NCBI RefSeq assembly: GCF_002709775.1
Contig: NZ_PAQR01000054.1
Coordinates: 1-64,000, forward strand
Direction: 5' to 3'
DNA from: Thalassospira sp.
GTDB lineage: Bacteria; Pseudomonadota; Alphaproteobacteria; Rhodospirillales; Thalassospiraceae
Length of the DNA stretch: 64,000 nt
Shown piece after piece: positions 26,289 through 34,294 of the stretch. The position numbers and the translations under genes were made by a program. The first letter of the stretch is position 1, and every line of letters begins with the position of its first letter. The notes beneath the pieces are model-generated. The model was not told the DNA's origin, did no database searches, and worked only from the letters and a program-made list of their open reading frames with translations.

Positions 26289-27068
26289 TCACGCGTTTAG
26301 GGGTTCGAAAGTAAGGCGGTCCGCCTGCTTGCGGTAAAATCTGTGGTATTGGTCCGGGACCTTGGGAACGTCGACCGTGATCAAAACGTCCAGCGTCTTG
26401 AAGTCGGGATCAAGTGCGACCCCGTCCCCGACAACCCCACCCAAAGACAGATAGGCCTTGATCAGGGGCGGCAGTTTTCCAAGTGCTTCGTCAGGATCAA
26501 TATCGGCTTTCGGCATGCGGTCCATCGACTGATAATTAAGCGCCCGCGCGATATGCGGCGCATCATCAAGCTGATAGTGATGCAGGTAAGAAAGTTCATA
26601 GGCAATCTTGTCGATATCTGTCCCATGGAAGCTTGCGCAGCCGAACAGATAGCGGATGTCATGATCGAAGATCAGTTTGGTGATGCCGCGCCACAGGAGC
26701 TGAATTGCCTTGCCGTCGCGGTAATCCTTGTGAACGCACGACCGGCCAACTTCCATACAGTTATCCTGCACGGCGTCGAGCAGGGGAATGGCAAACTCTT
26801 CCTGTGCGATATAGGAAAGGTCGGCGGGCTTTTGCTGCGAAAGCAGCAGCCGGGTGGTGGCGATGACTTTCTTGTCATTGTGGTTATCGACCACAAGCAA
26901 GTGTTCACAGAATTCGTCGAACTTGTCGCTGTCAAGACCGGCCGAATGCTGCTCGGTCAGTGCGGTTGCCTGAAACTCGCCAAAGAAAACCTCAAAGCGG
27001 AGTTTTTGCGCCGCCTCCAAGTCTTTTTTTGATTTAGCTAGATGAATAGAAAATCTACCGGTGGTCAT
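26289..27068 (-). CDS. olsB: Ornithine acyl-ACP N-acyltransferase
   Basis: 259 residues, GNAT-type fold as in OlsB and related acyl-ACP-using transferases. It begins FSIHLAKSKKDLEAAQKLRFEVFF and has the acyl-donor-binding core MEVGRSCVHKDYRDGKAIQLLWRG and FGCASFHGTD. OlsB attaches a 3-hydroxyacyl chain from ACP to the alpha-amino group of ornithine, giving lyso-ornithine lipid, which OlsA then acylates. The cytoplasmic enzyme is the first gene of a five-gene operon ending in olsA. An autoinducer-synthase-like or PEP-CTERM-associated acyltransferase is the main alternative, made less likely by the linked olsA. Confidence 0.85.
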   Translation of the reverse strand: MTTGRFSIHLAKSKKDLEAAQKLRFEVFFGEFQATALTEQHSAGLDSDKFDEFCEHLLVVDNHNDKKVIATTRLLLSQQKPADLSYIAQEEFAIPLLDAVQDNCMEVGRSCVHKDYRDGKAIQLLWRGITKLIFDHDIRYLFGCASFHGTDIDKIAYELSYLHHYQLDDAPHIARALNYQSMDRMPKADIDPDEALGKLPPLIKAYLSLGGVVGDGVALDPDFKTLDVLITVDVPKVPDQYHRFYRKQADRLTFEPLNA

Positions 27069-27426
27069 GTAAATCTTTAATCGTTATGTTCTAATAAAAC
27101 TAAACTTCGTGCGATTTATACGAAGATATAAAGACCTATAGCACATAATGAACAGTCTATAAAATCAATCTGATAGCTAAAATTTGAGGTGTTTTGCTTT
27201 CAAAGCCTGTTCATCAGGGGTTGAATTCTCTGTTTACCTATTCTCAAGGGTAAGTAATCAGCCGTTCTTTACAGACATCATGGAAAGCGGGCAGTTGCAA
27301 ACCGGAAGAATATTTGTCCAAGCATGGCAGAAACTGGTGATGTGAAGCGTTGTCATAGTTGGGCCGTCGCAATTCTGCACAAGGTGCCCACATTAAATTT
27401 GATGTTTTCACGAAGAAGAGGTCGCT
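27069..27426. other. Intergenic region between olsB and the CigR-like gene
   Basis: 358 bp, AT-rich, between divergent genes, so it holds both promoters. CTTCGT (27105-27110) and ACGAAG (27120-27125) form an inverted repeat with a 9-bp spacer, 37 bp upstream of olsB, a plausible operator. I see no Pho box of the rhizobial type and no convincing gene. Confidence 0.45.
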
Positions 27427-27924
27427 ATGCCGTTCACAACCAAATGGGTCAAAGCCGTAACGACCGGTTTCGTTTTCGCCGGTGCCACTATTGTGCTGAC
27501 GACACCTGTGCAGTCACATCCACCGCAATTGACCCACGATCACAATGTTGTCGAAGTAGCCCAAAGCGGCGGCATTTTCAGTGACGAGGAACGTCGGATC
27601 ATTCGCGATGTGCTTGATGTCGCGACCGGTCAGACCGATGACAAGTCAGACCGTGACGGCAACAAAAAGAACAAGGCGAAAAACGGCAAGGACAATAAGG
27701 GCAAAGGCAACAAAGGTTTGCCGCCTGGGATTGCCATGAATCTTGAGCGTGGTGGCACCTTGCCGCCGGGCATTGCCAAGCGTGATTTGCCCGATGATCT
27801 GATTTCACGGCTTCCAGCACGTACCGATGGCGCGCTACGCCAGATTGTTGGTGACGATGTTGTCCTGATCGAGAAGGGCACCGAGATCATTCTGGACGTT
27901 ATCCGGGATGTCGCCGGAAATTAA
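27427..27924 (+). CDS. CigR-like exported protein (RcnB/anti-virulence regulator CigR family)
   Basis: 165 residues. A signal peptide (about 1-29, ending PVQSH) and a very basic low-complexity Lys/Asn/Gly linker (about 78-97) are followed by the CigR-type C-terminal domain. That domain has two copies of LPPGIA (KGLPPGIAMNLERG and TLPPGIAKRDLPDDL), the strand RQIVGDDVVLIEKGTEIILD and a final IRDV. Related proteins are periplasmic or inner-membrane-associated; CigR in Salmonella modulates virulence, but the function of the family in free-living bacteria is not known. Monocistronic, with terminator. Confidence 0.75.
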   Translation: MPFTTKWVKAVTTGFVFAGATIVLTTPVQSHPPQLTHDHNVVEVAQSGGIFSDEERRIIRDVLDVATGQTDDKSDRDGNKKNKAKNGKDNKGKGNKGLPPGIAMNLERGGTLPPGIAKRDLPDDLISRLPARTDGALRQIVGDDVVLIEKGTEIILDVIRDVAGN

Positions 27925-27947
27925 GGCAGGTCAACTTTATCAAATAG

Positions 27948-27979
27948 AAAAAGCGGCGTCCAACGGGCACCGCTTTTTT
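27948..27979 (+). terminator. Rho-independent terminator after the CigR-like gene
   Basis: AGCGGCGTCC-AAC-GGGCACCGCT (10-bp stem with one mismatch and one G-T pair) followed by TTTTTT. A-rich on the other side, so probably bidirectional toward the RAM-domain gene. Confidence 0.8.
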
Positions 27980-28008
27980 CATGTTCCGTTCTTGAACGCT
28001 TTCTTTAA

Positions 28009-28251
28009 TTAGGTGAAGGCGTTGAAGGTAATGATGGTTTGGGTGTCCTTGATAAAGGGCAGCTTGTGGATCTGTTCGTTCACATAGCGCCCGATATCCT
28101 GTTCGTCTTCGACATAGACCTTGACCAGCAGTTCAAACGGGCCGGAGATCGAATAAACTTCTGACACGCCTTCTACTTCTTCGACAAGTTCTGCCGCGAC
28201 GTCATAGGCTTTGCCAAGTTCACATTTCACAAAGATGAAAAATGGATGCAT
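28009..28251 (-). CDS. Stand-alone Lrp/AsnC ligand-binding (RAM) domain protein
   Basis: 80 residues, exactly one RAM domain (ferredoxin-like beta-alpha-beta-beta-alpha-beta): FFIFVKCELGKAYDVA, VSEVYSISGPFELLVKVYV, and a C-terminal IKDTQTIITFNAFT. There is no helix-turn-helix, so it cannot bind DNA like Lrp. Such SraM proteins assemble into octamers and are thought to sense small molecules or modulate Lrp-type regulators. CGGAG lies 6 nt before the ATG. It follows the PfkB kinase by 96 nt on the same strand and may be co-transcribed. Confidence 0.9.
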   Translation of the reverse strand: MHPFFIFVKCELGKAYDVAAELVEEVEGVSEVYSISGPFELLVKVYVEDEQDIGRYVNEQIHKLPFIKDTQTIITFNAFT

Positions 28252-28347
28252 CGGATCGGCTCCGGTTTGAGTTTGAATTCATGACAAGCTACCTGCGTTA
28301 AATGATGCATGCAATCATCAAGCAGGCTGTTGCAAGCCATCAGTGGC

Positions 28348-29295
28348 TTAAAGAGGTTTGCTTTCGGCGTTTGCCGCGCGCGCTGTGACGGCATCCTGCG
28401 ACAGATCCCAGACAGTTGTGCCTTCGGTTTCTGCCGTCAGGCTGGCCATCGCAAGCCCGGACGCCATGGCGTCTTCAAAACTTGTATGCGGCTTAGAGTA
28501 GGCAGACAGGAACCCGGAGTAGAAAGCATCGCCAGCGCCATTAACATCCTTCACCTTCGTCGGTAGGGGGTGCCAGAACGCCGTTCCGGTCGATGTTGAC
28601 GATACAACGCCTTGCGCACCCAAGGTGATGACAACATCCGGGATGCCTTTACCGCGCAGAAGTTCGATCGCCACTTTGGCTTGCGTCAGGTCATTGATCT
28701 CGATACCCGTCAAAACCCGCGTTTCGGCGCGGTTGGCAATCAGAAGGTCGAGCTTATCAAGCACCGGTTTGAACCGCGCGGCCTTGCTCGGCGATACGGT
28801 GGCTGCGCAGAACTTGCTGTTTGCTTTGTTCGCTGCCAGCCACTGAATGCTCTCGGTCGGCAGGTTGGCATCGATCAACCACCAGGGGCGTGCCTGAAGG
28901 TTTGCAAGGCTTGGTTCCAACCGGTCAATGGTCAGCAGGTCATAGACCTCGGCATTCATCATTCCAAGCGCAAGTTCACCGGTTTCATCTAGAAGCGCTG
29001 TGTAACCGGCTGTGGCCATACCACCGATTTTCATCAGATGGCGGGTATCAATGCCGATTTCCGACAGGGCCTCTATGACCTGATCACCATCACCATCATC
29101 ACCGACAGCCCCCAGCATGGCGACATTGTTGCCCAGCAGTCTCAGATGCACAGCAATGTTGCGGCTGACTCCGCCGGGTTTGCGGTGCAGGGTTCGAACC
29201 GGGTTAGAGGCCGCGGGAACAAAAGTCTCGGTACATTGCAAGGTGCGGTCGAAATGGGCGGCACCAAAACAAAGGATGTTGGGAGTAGGCGTCAT
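28348..29295 (-). CDS. PfkB-family carbohydrate/nucleoside kinase
   Basis: 315 residues from ATG 29295 (a GTG at 29328 would add 11 residues). Ribokinase-like fold: N-terminal ILCFGAAHFDRTL, the sugar-site PGGVSRNIAVHLRLLG (GG at 41-42), and the C-terminal signature DVNGAGDAFYSGF with catalytic Asp256. The overall look (NIAVHLRLLGNNVAMLGAVGDD, NRAETRVLTG) is closest to the pseudouridine or nucleoside kinase branch. Placement beside a periplasmic 5'-nucleotidase and nucleoside importer supports a role in nucleoside use, but ribokinase-type sugars cannot be excluded. Confidence 0.85.
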   Translation of the reverse strand: MTPTPNILCFGAAHFDRTLQCTETFVPAASNPVRTLHRKPGGVSRNIAVHLRLLGNNVAMLGAVGDDGDGDQVIEALSEIGIDTRHLMKIGGMATAGYTALLDETGELALGMMNAEVYDLLTIDRLEPSLANLQARPWWLIDANLPTESIQWLAANKANSKFCAATVSPSKAARFKPVLDKLDLLIANRAETRVLTGIEINDLTQAKVAIELLRGKGIPDVVITLGAQGVVSSTSTGTAFWHPLPTKVKDVNGAGDAFYSGFLSAYSKPHTSFEDAMASGLAMASLTAETEGTTVWDLSQDAVTARAANAESKPL

Positions 29296-29387
29296 AGAGA
29301 ACGGGTGCTCATAATAGTGGGACGTCACGCGCGTGACGGGTCATTTACGACAAGCGACGTTCATAAGCCTCAAGCGCGTACCAAGGC

Positions 29388-29424
29388 AAGAAAAACAAAA
29401 AGGCAGCCCGGATAAGGGCTGCCT
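29388..29424 (-). terminator. Rho-independent terminator after the 5'-nucleotidase gene
   Basis: AAGGCAGCCC / GGGCTGCCTT (10-bp stem, 6-nt loop) followed on the minus strand by TTTGTTTTTC. It lies 31 nt past the stop codon of the gene at 29455. Confidence 0.85.
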
Positions 29425-29454
29425 TCTGTTGGTCGGGTTCAATCAGTAACTTGC

Positions 29455-31047
29455 TTACTGAAGATTGATACGGCCTTTGGTCGTTGGCGTTACCGGGGAG
29501 TTGATCCCGATATAGTCGGCAACTGCCTGTTCAAGGTTCGGGCCGAAATCATAGACATCCTTGGCATTATCACGGAACAGGGCATAACCATCACCGCCAT
29601 TGCGCATGAAGTCGTTGGAAACAACGCCATACATTTTGCCCGTATCAATCGGGGCAAAGCCATCGCCCTGCGCAACCATGACGTTGGAAACGCGCGATCC
29701 GGCAGGCTTTGAAAGATCAAGGTCAAACTTTAGCCCCGCAACCTGCGGGAACTGGCCTTTGCCTTCTTCAACAAGCGAGACACCATGTTCAAGCGATGCC
29801 ACGATATCGGCACCTGAAAGCTTGAAGGTTGCCAGCGCATTCTGGAACGGCAGAACGGTCAGGACTTCACCCATGGTGACGGTGCCTTCATCGATGCTTG
29901 CACGAACACCGCCGCCATTCTGGATGGCGATCTGATAATCTTCGCCGGCTTTCCAAAGCATCGCATCGGCAACAAGTGATCCCATGGAGCATTCCATCGC
30001 GCGGCAGGTTTCGCGTGATCCGTCTGCGGGCGCAGTCAAGCTCCCAACTTCAAGCGTGCGAACCGCATCAACCTGACCACTGGCCTTTTCGATGACCGCA
30101 AGAACGTCTTCAGCCGGGGTAATGCTTGCATCCAGGGCAATCGGGTCACCCGACCAAGCAGTTGCAACACCTGCATCATCAAAGGTGACGTTCAGATCAC
30201 CGAGATAGCGGCTATAGGCATATGCCTGAACGATCAGCACCGGCTTGCCATCCGCGCCATTTTTGACGACAGGGTAGGGATGAGATGCCTTGTCATTGCT
30301 GTTGGAGAACAGAAGGTGGTCATGACCACCAACAATCACATCAACACCGGTGACGTCGCTGACATAGGCAAAATCGGCATAGGAACCCGAATGGCTCAGC
30401 GCGACGATCTTGTTAATGCCCTGTGCCGTCAGACGGTCTACAGAGGCCTGAAGCGATTTTGCAAGGTCGTTGAATTTGACGTTCGGACCGGCACTCGAGA
30501 TATCAGCGGTTTCCGGCGTAGTCAGGCCAACGATGCCAATGCGTTCACCACCTACCGTGATGATGGTTTCCGGTTTGATCAGTTCATTAAGACCATCGGT
30601 GGTTGCTTCGATATTGGCCGACAGGATGGGTGTCAGACTCGACTTGATGAAGCTTGCCAGAACGTCGGGGCCATCGTCGAACTCGTGGTTACCGACTGCC
30701 ATCGCATCATAATCGACAAGGTTCATCAGTTCAGCCGTCAAGGAACCCTTGTATGTCGAATAGAAAAGGGATCCTTGGAACTGATCGCCGGCATCGACAA
30801 CAAGAACATTGCCGCCTTCGGAACGAGCATCGCGAATGGCCGTGGCAAGACGACCATAGCCGCCAAAGCATTTGCCTTCGGCGTCGTCCTCTGCACTACA
30901 GGTATTGTTGTATTTCGTGACGGATTCAACGCGATCATGCACATCATTGGTATGGATCAGACGTAAATCATAATCGGCCAATGCGCTTCCGGCACCAAGG
31001 CTCAGCATGGTGCAAGCCGATAGCAGCCCCGCAATTGTTCTTTTCAT
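29455..31047 (-). CDS. Periplasmic 5'-nucleotidase (UshA-like metallophosphoesterase)
   Basis: 530 residues with signal peptide (cleavage near ALA, residue 24). The N-terminal metallophosphatase domain carries the five metal motifs: HTNDVHDR, DAGDQFQGS, GNHEFD, SHSG and GGHDH. The C-terminal 5'-nucleotidase domain (about 340-510) has the substrate-binding NGGGVRASI and GDGYALF segments. In the periplasm it would strip phosphate from nucleotides so that the nucleosides can be imported by the divergent BMP/ABC system next door. A GGAGAA ribosome-binding site lies before the ATG. The other members of the family are sulfur or cyclic-nucleotide phosphatases; substrate preference is inferred from context. 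Confidence 0.93.
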   Translation of the reverse strand: MKRTIAGLLSACTMLSLGAGSALADYDLRLIHTNDVHDRVESVTKYNNTCSAEDDAEGKCFGGYGRLATAIRDARSEGGNVLVVDAGDQFQGSLFYSTYKGSLTAELMNLVDYDAMAVGNHEFDDGPDVLASFIKSSLTPILSANIEATTDGLNELIKPETIITVGGERIGIVGLTTPETADISSAGPNVKFNDLAKSLQASVDRLTAQGINKIVALSHSGSYADFAYVSDVTGVDVIVGGHDHLLFSNSNDKASHPYPVVKNGADGKPVLIVQAYAYSRYLGDLNVTFDDAGVATAWSGDPIALDASITPAEDVLAVIEKASGQVDAVRTLEVGSLTAPADGSRETCRAMECSMGSLVADAMLWKAGEDYQIAIQNGGGVRASIDEGTVTMGEVLTVLPFQNALATFKLSGADIVASLEHGVSLVEEGKGQFPQVAGLKFDLDLSKPAGSRVSNVMVAQGDGFAPIDTGKMYGVVSNDFMRNGGDGYALFRDNAKDVYDFGPNLEQAVADYIGINSPVTPTTKGRINLQ

Positions 31048-31438
31048 TCCTGTTCTCCAACAATAATCAGCCCGTCCTGTCCCGATCGGGAAGGGATGTT
31101 TTGAAAAATCAAATCTGTGGGTCGGAAAATTTTTGCCCCGCGAGATGCTAGCACCAATTTTCGAACAACGGTATGTCCGGTTGTTGAAGGTGTGGTGAAA
31201 ATTACACTTTGCCTTGAAGGTGGTGGGCTGCCTGATCCGGCGGAGTTCGGCAGAATCGGTAGCGAACCAATTTCAACTTTCGCTGGTGTGTTTGATCCGA
31301 TTTGGTGCCCATTGCGTTCATTGCGCTCAAGAAAATTCAGCACTCAGGATTGAAGCACTATCTTCGCGCTGATAAGCATAAAACTAAGGGAAACCCCGCA
31401 GATGGGCGATATTCAGCTGTAACTGTGTTAGGTGGATT

Positions 31439-31454
31439 TTGACCAAACGGACAG
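31439..31454. promoter_or_regulatory. RutR-like imperfect palindrome upstream of the nucleoside importer
   Basis: TTGACCA-AA-CGGACAG resembles the pyrimidine-responsive RutR box TTGACCA-NN-TGGTCAA. The left half is perfect, while the right half matches 4 of 7. Its place ahead of nucleoside uptake genes fits, but the match is partial. Confidence 0.35.
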
Positions 31455-31608
31455 GTTTTGTCGAAGTCTTGCGTGCTCGGCTATTTACAGGGCACTATAT
31501 TTTGTAGTTACCATTAGCGTTCGCAGCATGATCACCCGCGCTATATTGGTTGAGGGACCAAAGCCCGCGTTTCATCTTGCTGTGAGCCACGTTTTTTCGA
31601 TGAGGGAG

Positions 31609-31635
31609 TTCCGCCGATCAAGGGAATTGGCGGAA
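31609..31635 (+). promoter_or_regulatory. Stable hairpin in the leader of the nucleoside-importer operon
   Basis: TTCCGCCGAT-CAAGGGA-ATTGGCGGAA makes a 10-bp stem with one G-T pair, 36 nt before the substrate-binding-protein start. There is no T-tract, so it is not a terminator. It may stabilise the 5' end of the message or be a binding site as DNA. Confidence 0.45.
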
Positions 31636-31671
31636 GGCATAATCAGAATTCAAACAATGAAGGGCATCGGA

Positions 31672-32667
31672 ATGAAAAAGCTTCTGACCTCGGTGGTCGC
31701 GGCTGTCGCTTGCTATGCAGGTGTTGCTTCGGCTGCAGAAATTAAACCGGCTGTCGTTTATGACCTTGGTGGCCGTTTTGACCGCTCGTTCAACCAGGCG
31801 GCATATACGGGTGCGGAGAAATACAAGGAAGACACCGGCACCGAATATCGTGACTTCGAAATCCAGAACGATTCCCAGCGTGAGCAGGCCATGCGCAACT
31901 TTGCGCGCCGCGGCATGGATCCGATTGTTGCGATCGGTTTTTCCCAGGCATCTGCACTTGAGAAAGTGGCAAAGGAATTCCCTGAAACCAAGTTCACCAT
32001 TGTTGACATGGTCGTAGACCTGCCGAACGTTCAGTCGGTTGTCTTCAAGGAACACGAGGGTTCGTTCCTTGTTGGTGTTCTGGCTGCAATGGCATCGGAA
32101 ACCGGTAAGGTCGGCTTCGTTGGCGGTATGGATATTCCGTTGATCCGCAAGTTCGCCTGCGGTTACGCACAGGGCGTTAAGTATTCCAATGGCGATGCCG
32201 AAATCTTCCAGAACATGACCGGCACCACCGGTGCTGCCTGGAACGACCCGGTAAAAGGTGGTGAGCTGGCGAAATCCCAGTTCGACCGTGGTGCAGACGT
32301 TGTTTACCATGCTGCTGGTGGTACCGGCGTTGGTGTGCTGCAGGCTGCAGCAGATGCTGGCAAACTCGGCATTGGTGTTGACTCCAACCAGAACGGCCTG
32401 CATCCGGGTTCGGTTTTGACCTCGATGCTGAAACGCGTTGACGTTGCTGTTTATGAAGCTTTCGATGGCGCTGCCAATGATACCTGGGCACCGGGCCTGA
32501 CCGTTCTTGGTCTTGCTGAAGGTGGTGTTGATTGGGCGCTTGACGAAAACAACGAAAGCCTGATCACCGACGATATGAAGGCAGCCGTCGCCGAGGCCAA
32601 GGAAGCAATCATTTCCGGTAGCCTTGAAGTACACGATTACATGAGCGATAGCGCCTGCCCGATGTAA
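31672..32667 (+). CDS. BMP-family nucleoside ABC transporter substrate-binding protein
   Basis: 331 residues from the ATG at 31672, chosen because AAGGG lies 7 nt upstream and a clean Sec signal peptide follows (MKKLLTSVVAAVACYAGVASA). The mature protein is of the Bmp/PnrA (Med/BMP) family: VVYDLGGRFDRSFNQAAYTG, ARRGMDPIVAIGFSQASAL, VGFVGGMDIPLIRKFACGY and VDSNQNGLHPG. This family binds purine and pyrimidine nucleosides in the periplasm. An upstream open frame extends to 31432 but has no coding signs. It is the first gene of an importer operon (SBP, ATPase, two permeases). Confidence 0.92.
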   Translation: MKKLLTSVVAAVACYAGVASAAEIKPAVVYDLGGRFDRSFNQAAYTGAEKYKEDTGTEYRDFEIQNDSQREQAMRNFARRGMDPIVAIGFSQASALEKVAKEFPETKFTIVDMVVDLPNVQSVVFKEHEGSFLVGVLAAMASETGKVGFVGGMDIPLIRKFACGYAQGVKYSNGDAEIFQNMTGTTGAAWNDPVKGGELAKSQFDRGADVVYHAAGGTGVGVLQAAADAGKLGIGVDSNQNGLHPGSVLTSMLKRVDVAVYEAFDGAANDTWAPGLTVLGLAEGGVDWALDENNESLITDDMKAAVAEAKEAIISGSLEVHDYMSDSACPM

Positions 32668-32698
32668 GGCAGTCGTCAAAGCAAATCGGGGATTTGTC

Positions 32699-34294
32699 GT
32701 GTCGGATACGATGCATCAAATGCACGGCGCCGGGGAAACCGGTGCCGTGCAACCCGCTATTGAACTGCGCGGTATAGACAAGCGGTTCGGTGCGGTACAT
32801 GCCAATAAAGAAATCGACCTTAAGGTCGACAAGGGAACAATCCACGGGATCGTGGGGGAGAATGGGGCTGGTAAATCAACCCTGATGAGTATCCTGTACG
32901 GCTTTTATCAGGCCGATGCAGGGACCATCCATGTCGATGGCAAGCTCTGTGACATCAGAGGATCAGAAGACGCGATTGCCGTGGGGATCGGCATGGTTCA
33001 CCAGCATTTCATGTTGGTGGAGACGTTCTCGGTGCTTGAAAACGTTATTCTGGGCGTTGAGGGCGGTGCTGTTCTGCGCGAGGGTGTTGATAAGGCCCGC
33101 GAAGAACTCAAACGTCTGGAGCGCGAATATTCGCTCAATATCGATCCGGATGCTACGGTTGGGGACCTTTCTGTTGGTCTTCAGCAACGCGTCGAGATCC
33201 TTAAGGCCCTTTATCGTGGGGCAGAAATTCTTATTCTTGATGAGCCGACCGGTGTTCTGACACCGCAGGAAGCTGATCACCTTTTCAGAATTCTTGATAC
33301 GCTCAAAGAGCAGGGCAAGACAGTCGTCCTGATTACCCACAAATTGCGCGAGATCATGGCAGCAACGGACAATGTTTCCGTCATGCGCCAGGGCGCAATG
33401 GTGGCGCATCGCAAGACCGCCGAAACCAGTCCGGAAGAACTTTCTGAATTAATGGTTGGTCGTAAGGTATTGTTGCGACTTGAAAAAGGTGAGGCCAATC
33501 CGGCGGCGACCGTGCTCAATGTCGAGAACCTGTGTGTTGATAATGCGCAGGGTGTGCGCAAGGTCAAAAACGCGACTTTCAACGTGCGTGCAGGTGAGAT
33601 TGTCGGTATTGCCGGGGTGTCAGGCAATGGACAAAGTGAGCTACTTGAAGCGCTTGGCGGGATCCGCTCTGCCAGCGAAGGTAAAGTGGAACTGAATGGT
33701 CAGGATGTCACGCCGGGCAAGGGGGTGGATGCCGCCGAGCTACGTCGTCGTGGCGTTGCCCATGTGCCGGAAGACCGTCATCGCATGGCGATGGTTACGG
33801 CCTTTAGCGCCAAAGAGGCCGCTATTCTCGGCTACGAGGATGACCCGGCCTATCAGAAGGGCGTGTTGCTTGACTGGAATGCCATTTCCGCCGCCACAGC
33901 CAATATGATGTCGGAATTCGATGTACGTCCGGATAATCCGGATTTGAAAGCTGCCAATTTCTCGGGTGGTAATCAGCAAAAGCTGGTGCTGGCGCGTGAA
34001 ATCATGCGCGATCCGGAATTGCTTTTGGTTGGCCAACCGACCCGTGGTGTTGATATCGGCGCCATTGAATTCATTCACAAACGTATTGTCGCCATGCGGG
34101 ATGCAGGCAAAGCCGTCCTTCTGGTGTCTGTGGAGCTTGACGAAATCATGTCGCTTGCCGACCGCATTCTGGTGATGTGCGATGGCGCCATCATTGGCGA
34201 AGTCGCCGCATCCGAGGCAAATGAACGCGTGCTTGGCCTGATGATGGCCGGGGTTGATCCCAATGAAGCCAAGGCAGCGGAGGGACAGGCATGA
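32699..34294 (+). CDS. Nucleoside ABC transporter, tandem ATP-binding protein
   Basis: 531 residues with two fused ABC domains, as in RbsA/YufO-type transporters. The first has Walker A GENGAGKS (53-60), signature LSVGLQQRVEIL and Walker B ILILDEPTGVLTP. The second has the relaxed Walker A GVSGNGQS, signature FSGGNQQKLVLAREI and LLLVGQPTRGVDIGA, where Gln replaces the usual Glu after Walker B, as is normal for the second site in this family. The start is GTG at 32699 with CGGGGA just upstream. It drives import with the two permeases downstream, overlapping the first by 4 bp. Confidence 0.93.
   Translation: MSDTMHQMHGAGETGAVQPAIELRGIDKRFGAVHANKEIDLKVDKGTIHGIVGENGAGKSTLMSILYGFYQADAGTIHVDGKLCDIRGSEDAIAVGIGMVHQHFMLVETFSVLENVILGVEGGAVLREGVDKAREELKRLEREYSLNIDPDATVGDLSVGLQQRVEILKALYRGAEILILDEPTGVLTPQEADHLFRILDTLKEQGKTVVLITHKLREIMAATDNVSVMRQGAMVAHRKTAETSPEELSELMVGRKVLLRLEKGEANPAATVLNVENLCVDNAQGVRKVKNATFNVRAGEIVGIAGVSGNGQSELLEALGGIRSASEGKVELNGQDVTPGKGVDAAELRRRGVAHVPEDRHRMAMVTAFSAKEAAILGYEDDPAYQKGVLLDWNAISAATANMMSEFDVRPDNPDLKAANFSGGNQQKLVLAREIMRDPELLLVGQPTRGVDIGAIEFIHKRIVAMRDAGKAVLLVSVELDEIMSLADRILVMCDGAIIGEVAASEANERVLGLMMAGVDPNEAKAAEGQA

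Larger units (their letters stand above)
31048..31671. other. 624-bp control region between the 5'-nucleotidase and the nucleoside importer
   Basis: Long region between divergent genes. It contains the palindrome CCCGATCGGG (31081-31090), a RutR-like box at 31439-31454 and a stable leader hairpin at 31609-31635. Several short open frames (for example 31117-31353) lack ribosome-binding sites and family resemblance, so I do not call them genes. The length suggests several regulatory inputs. Confidence 0.5.

Noticed and set aside
31117-31353. 78-codon plus-strand frame in the long intergenic region before the nucleoside importer
   Set aside because: No ribosome-binding site, cysteine-rich mixed composition and no family pattern.
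31618-32679. 353-codon frame opposite the nucleoside-binding protein
   Set aside because: Antisense to a clear BMP-family gene with signal peptide; no independent support.
34000-34060. Missing catalytic Glu in the second ABC site of the nucleoside ATPase (GQPTRG)
   Set aside because: This substitution is usual in the second domain of RbsA/YufO-type tandem ATPases, so it is not a sign of decay.
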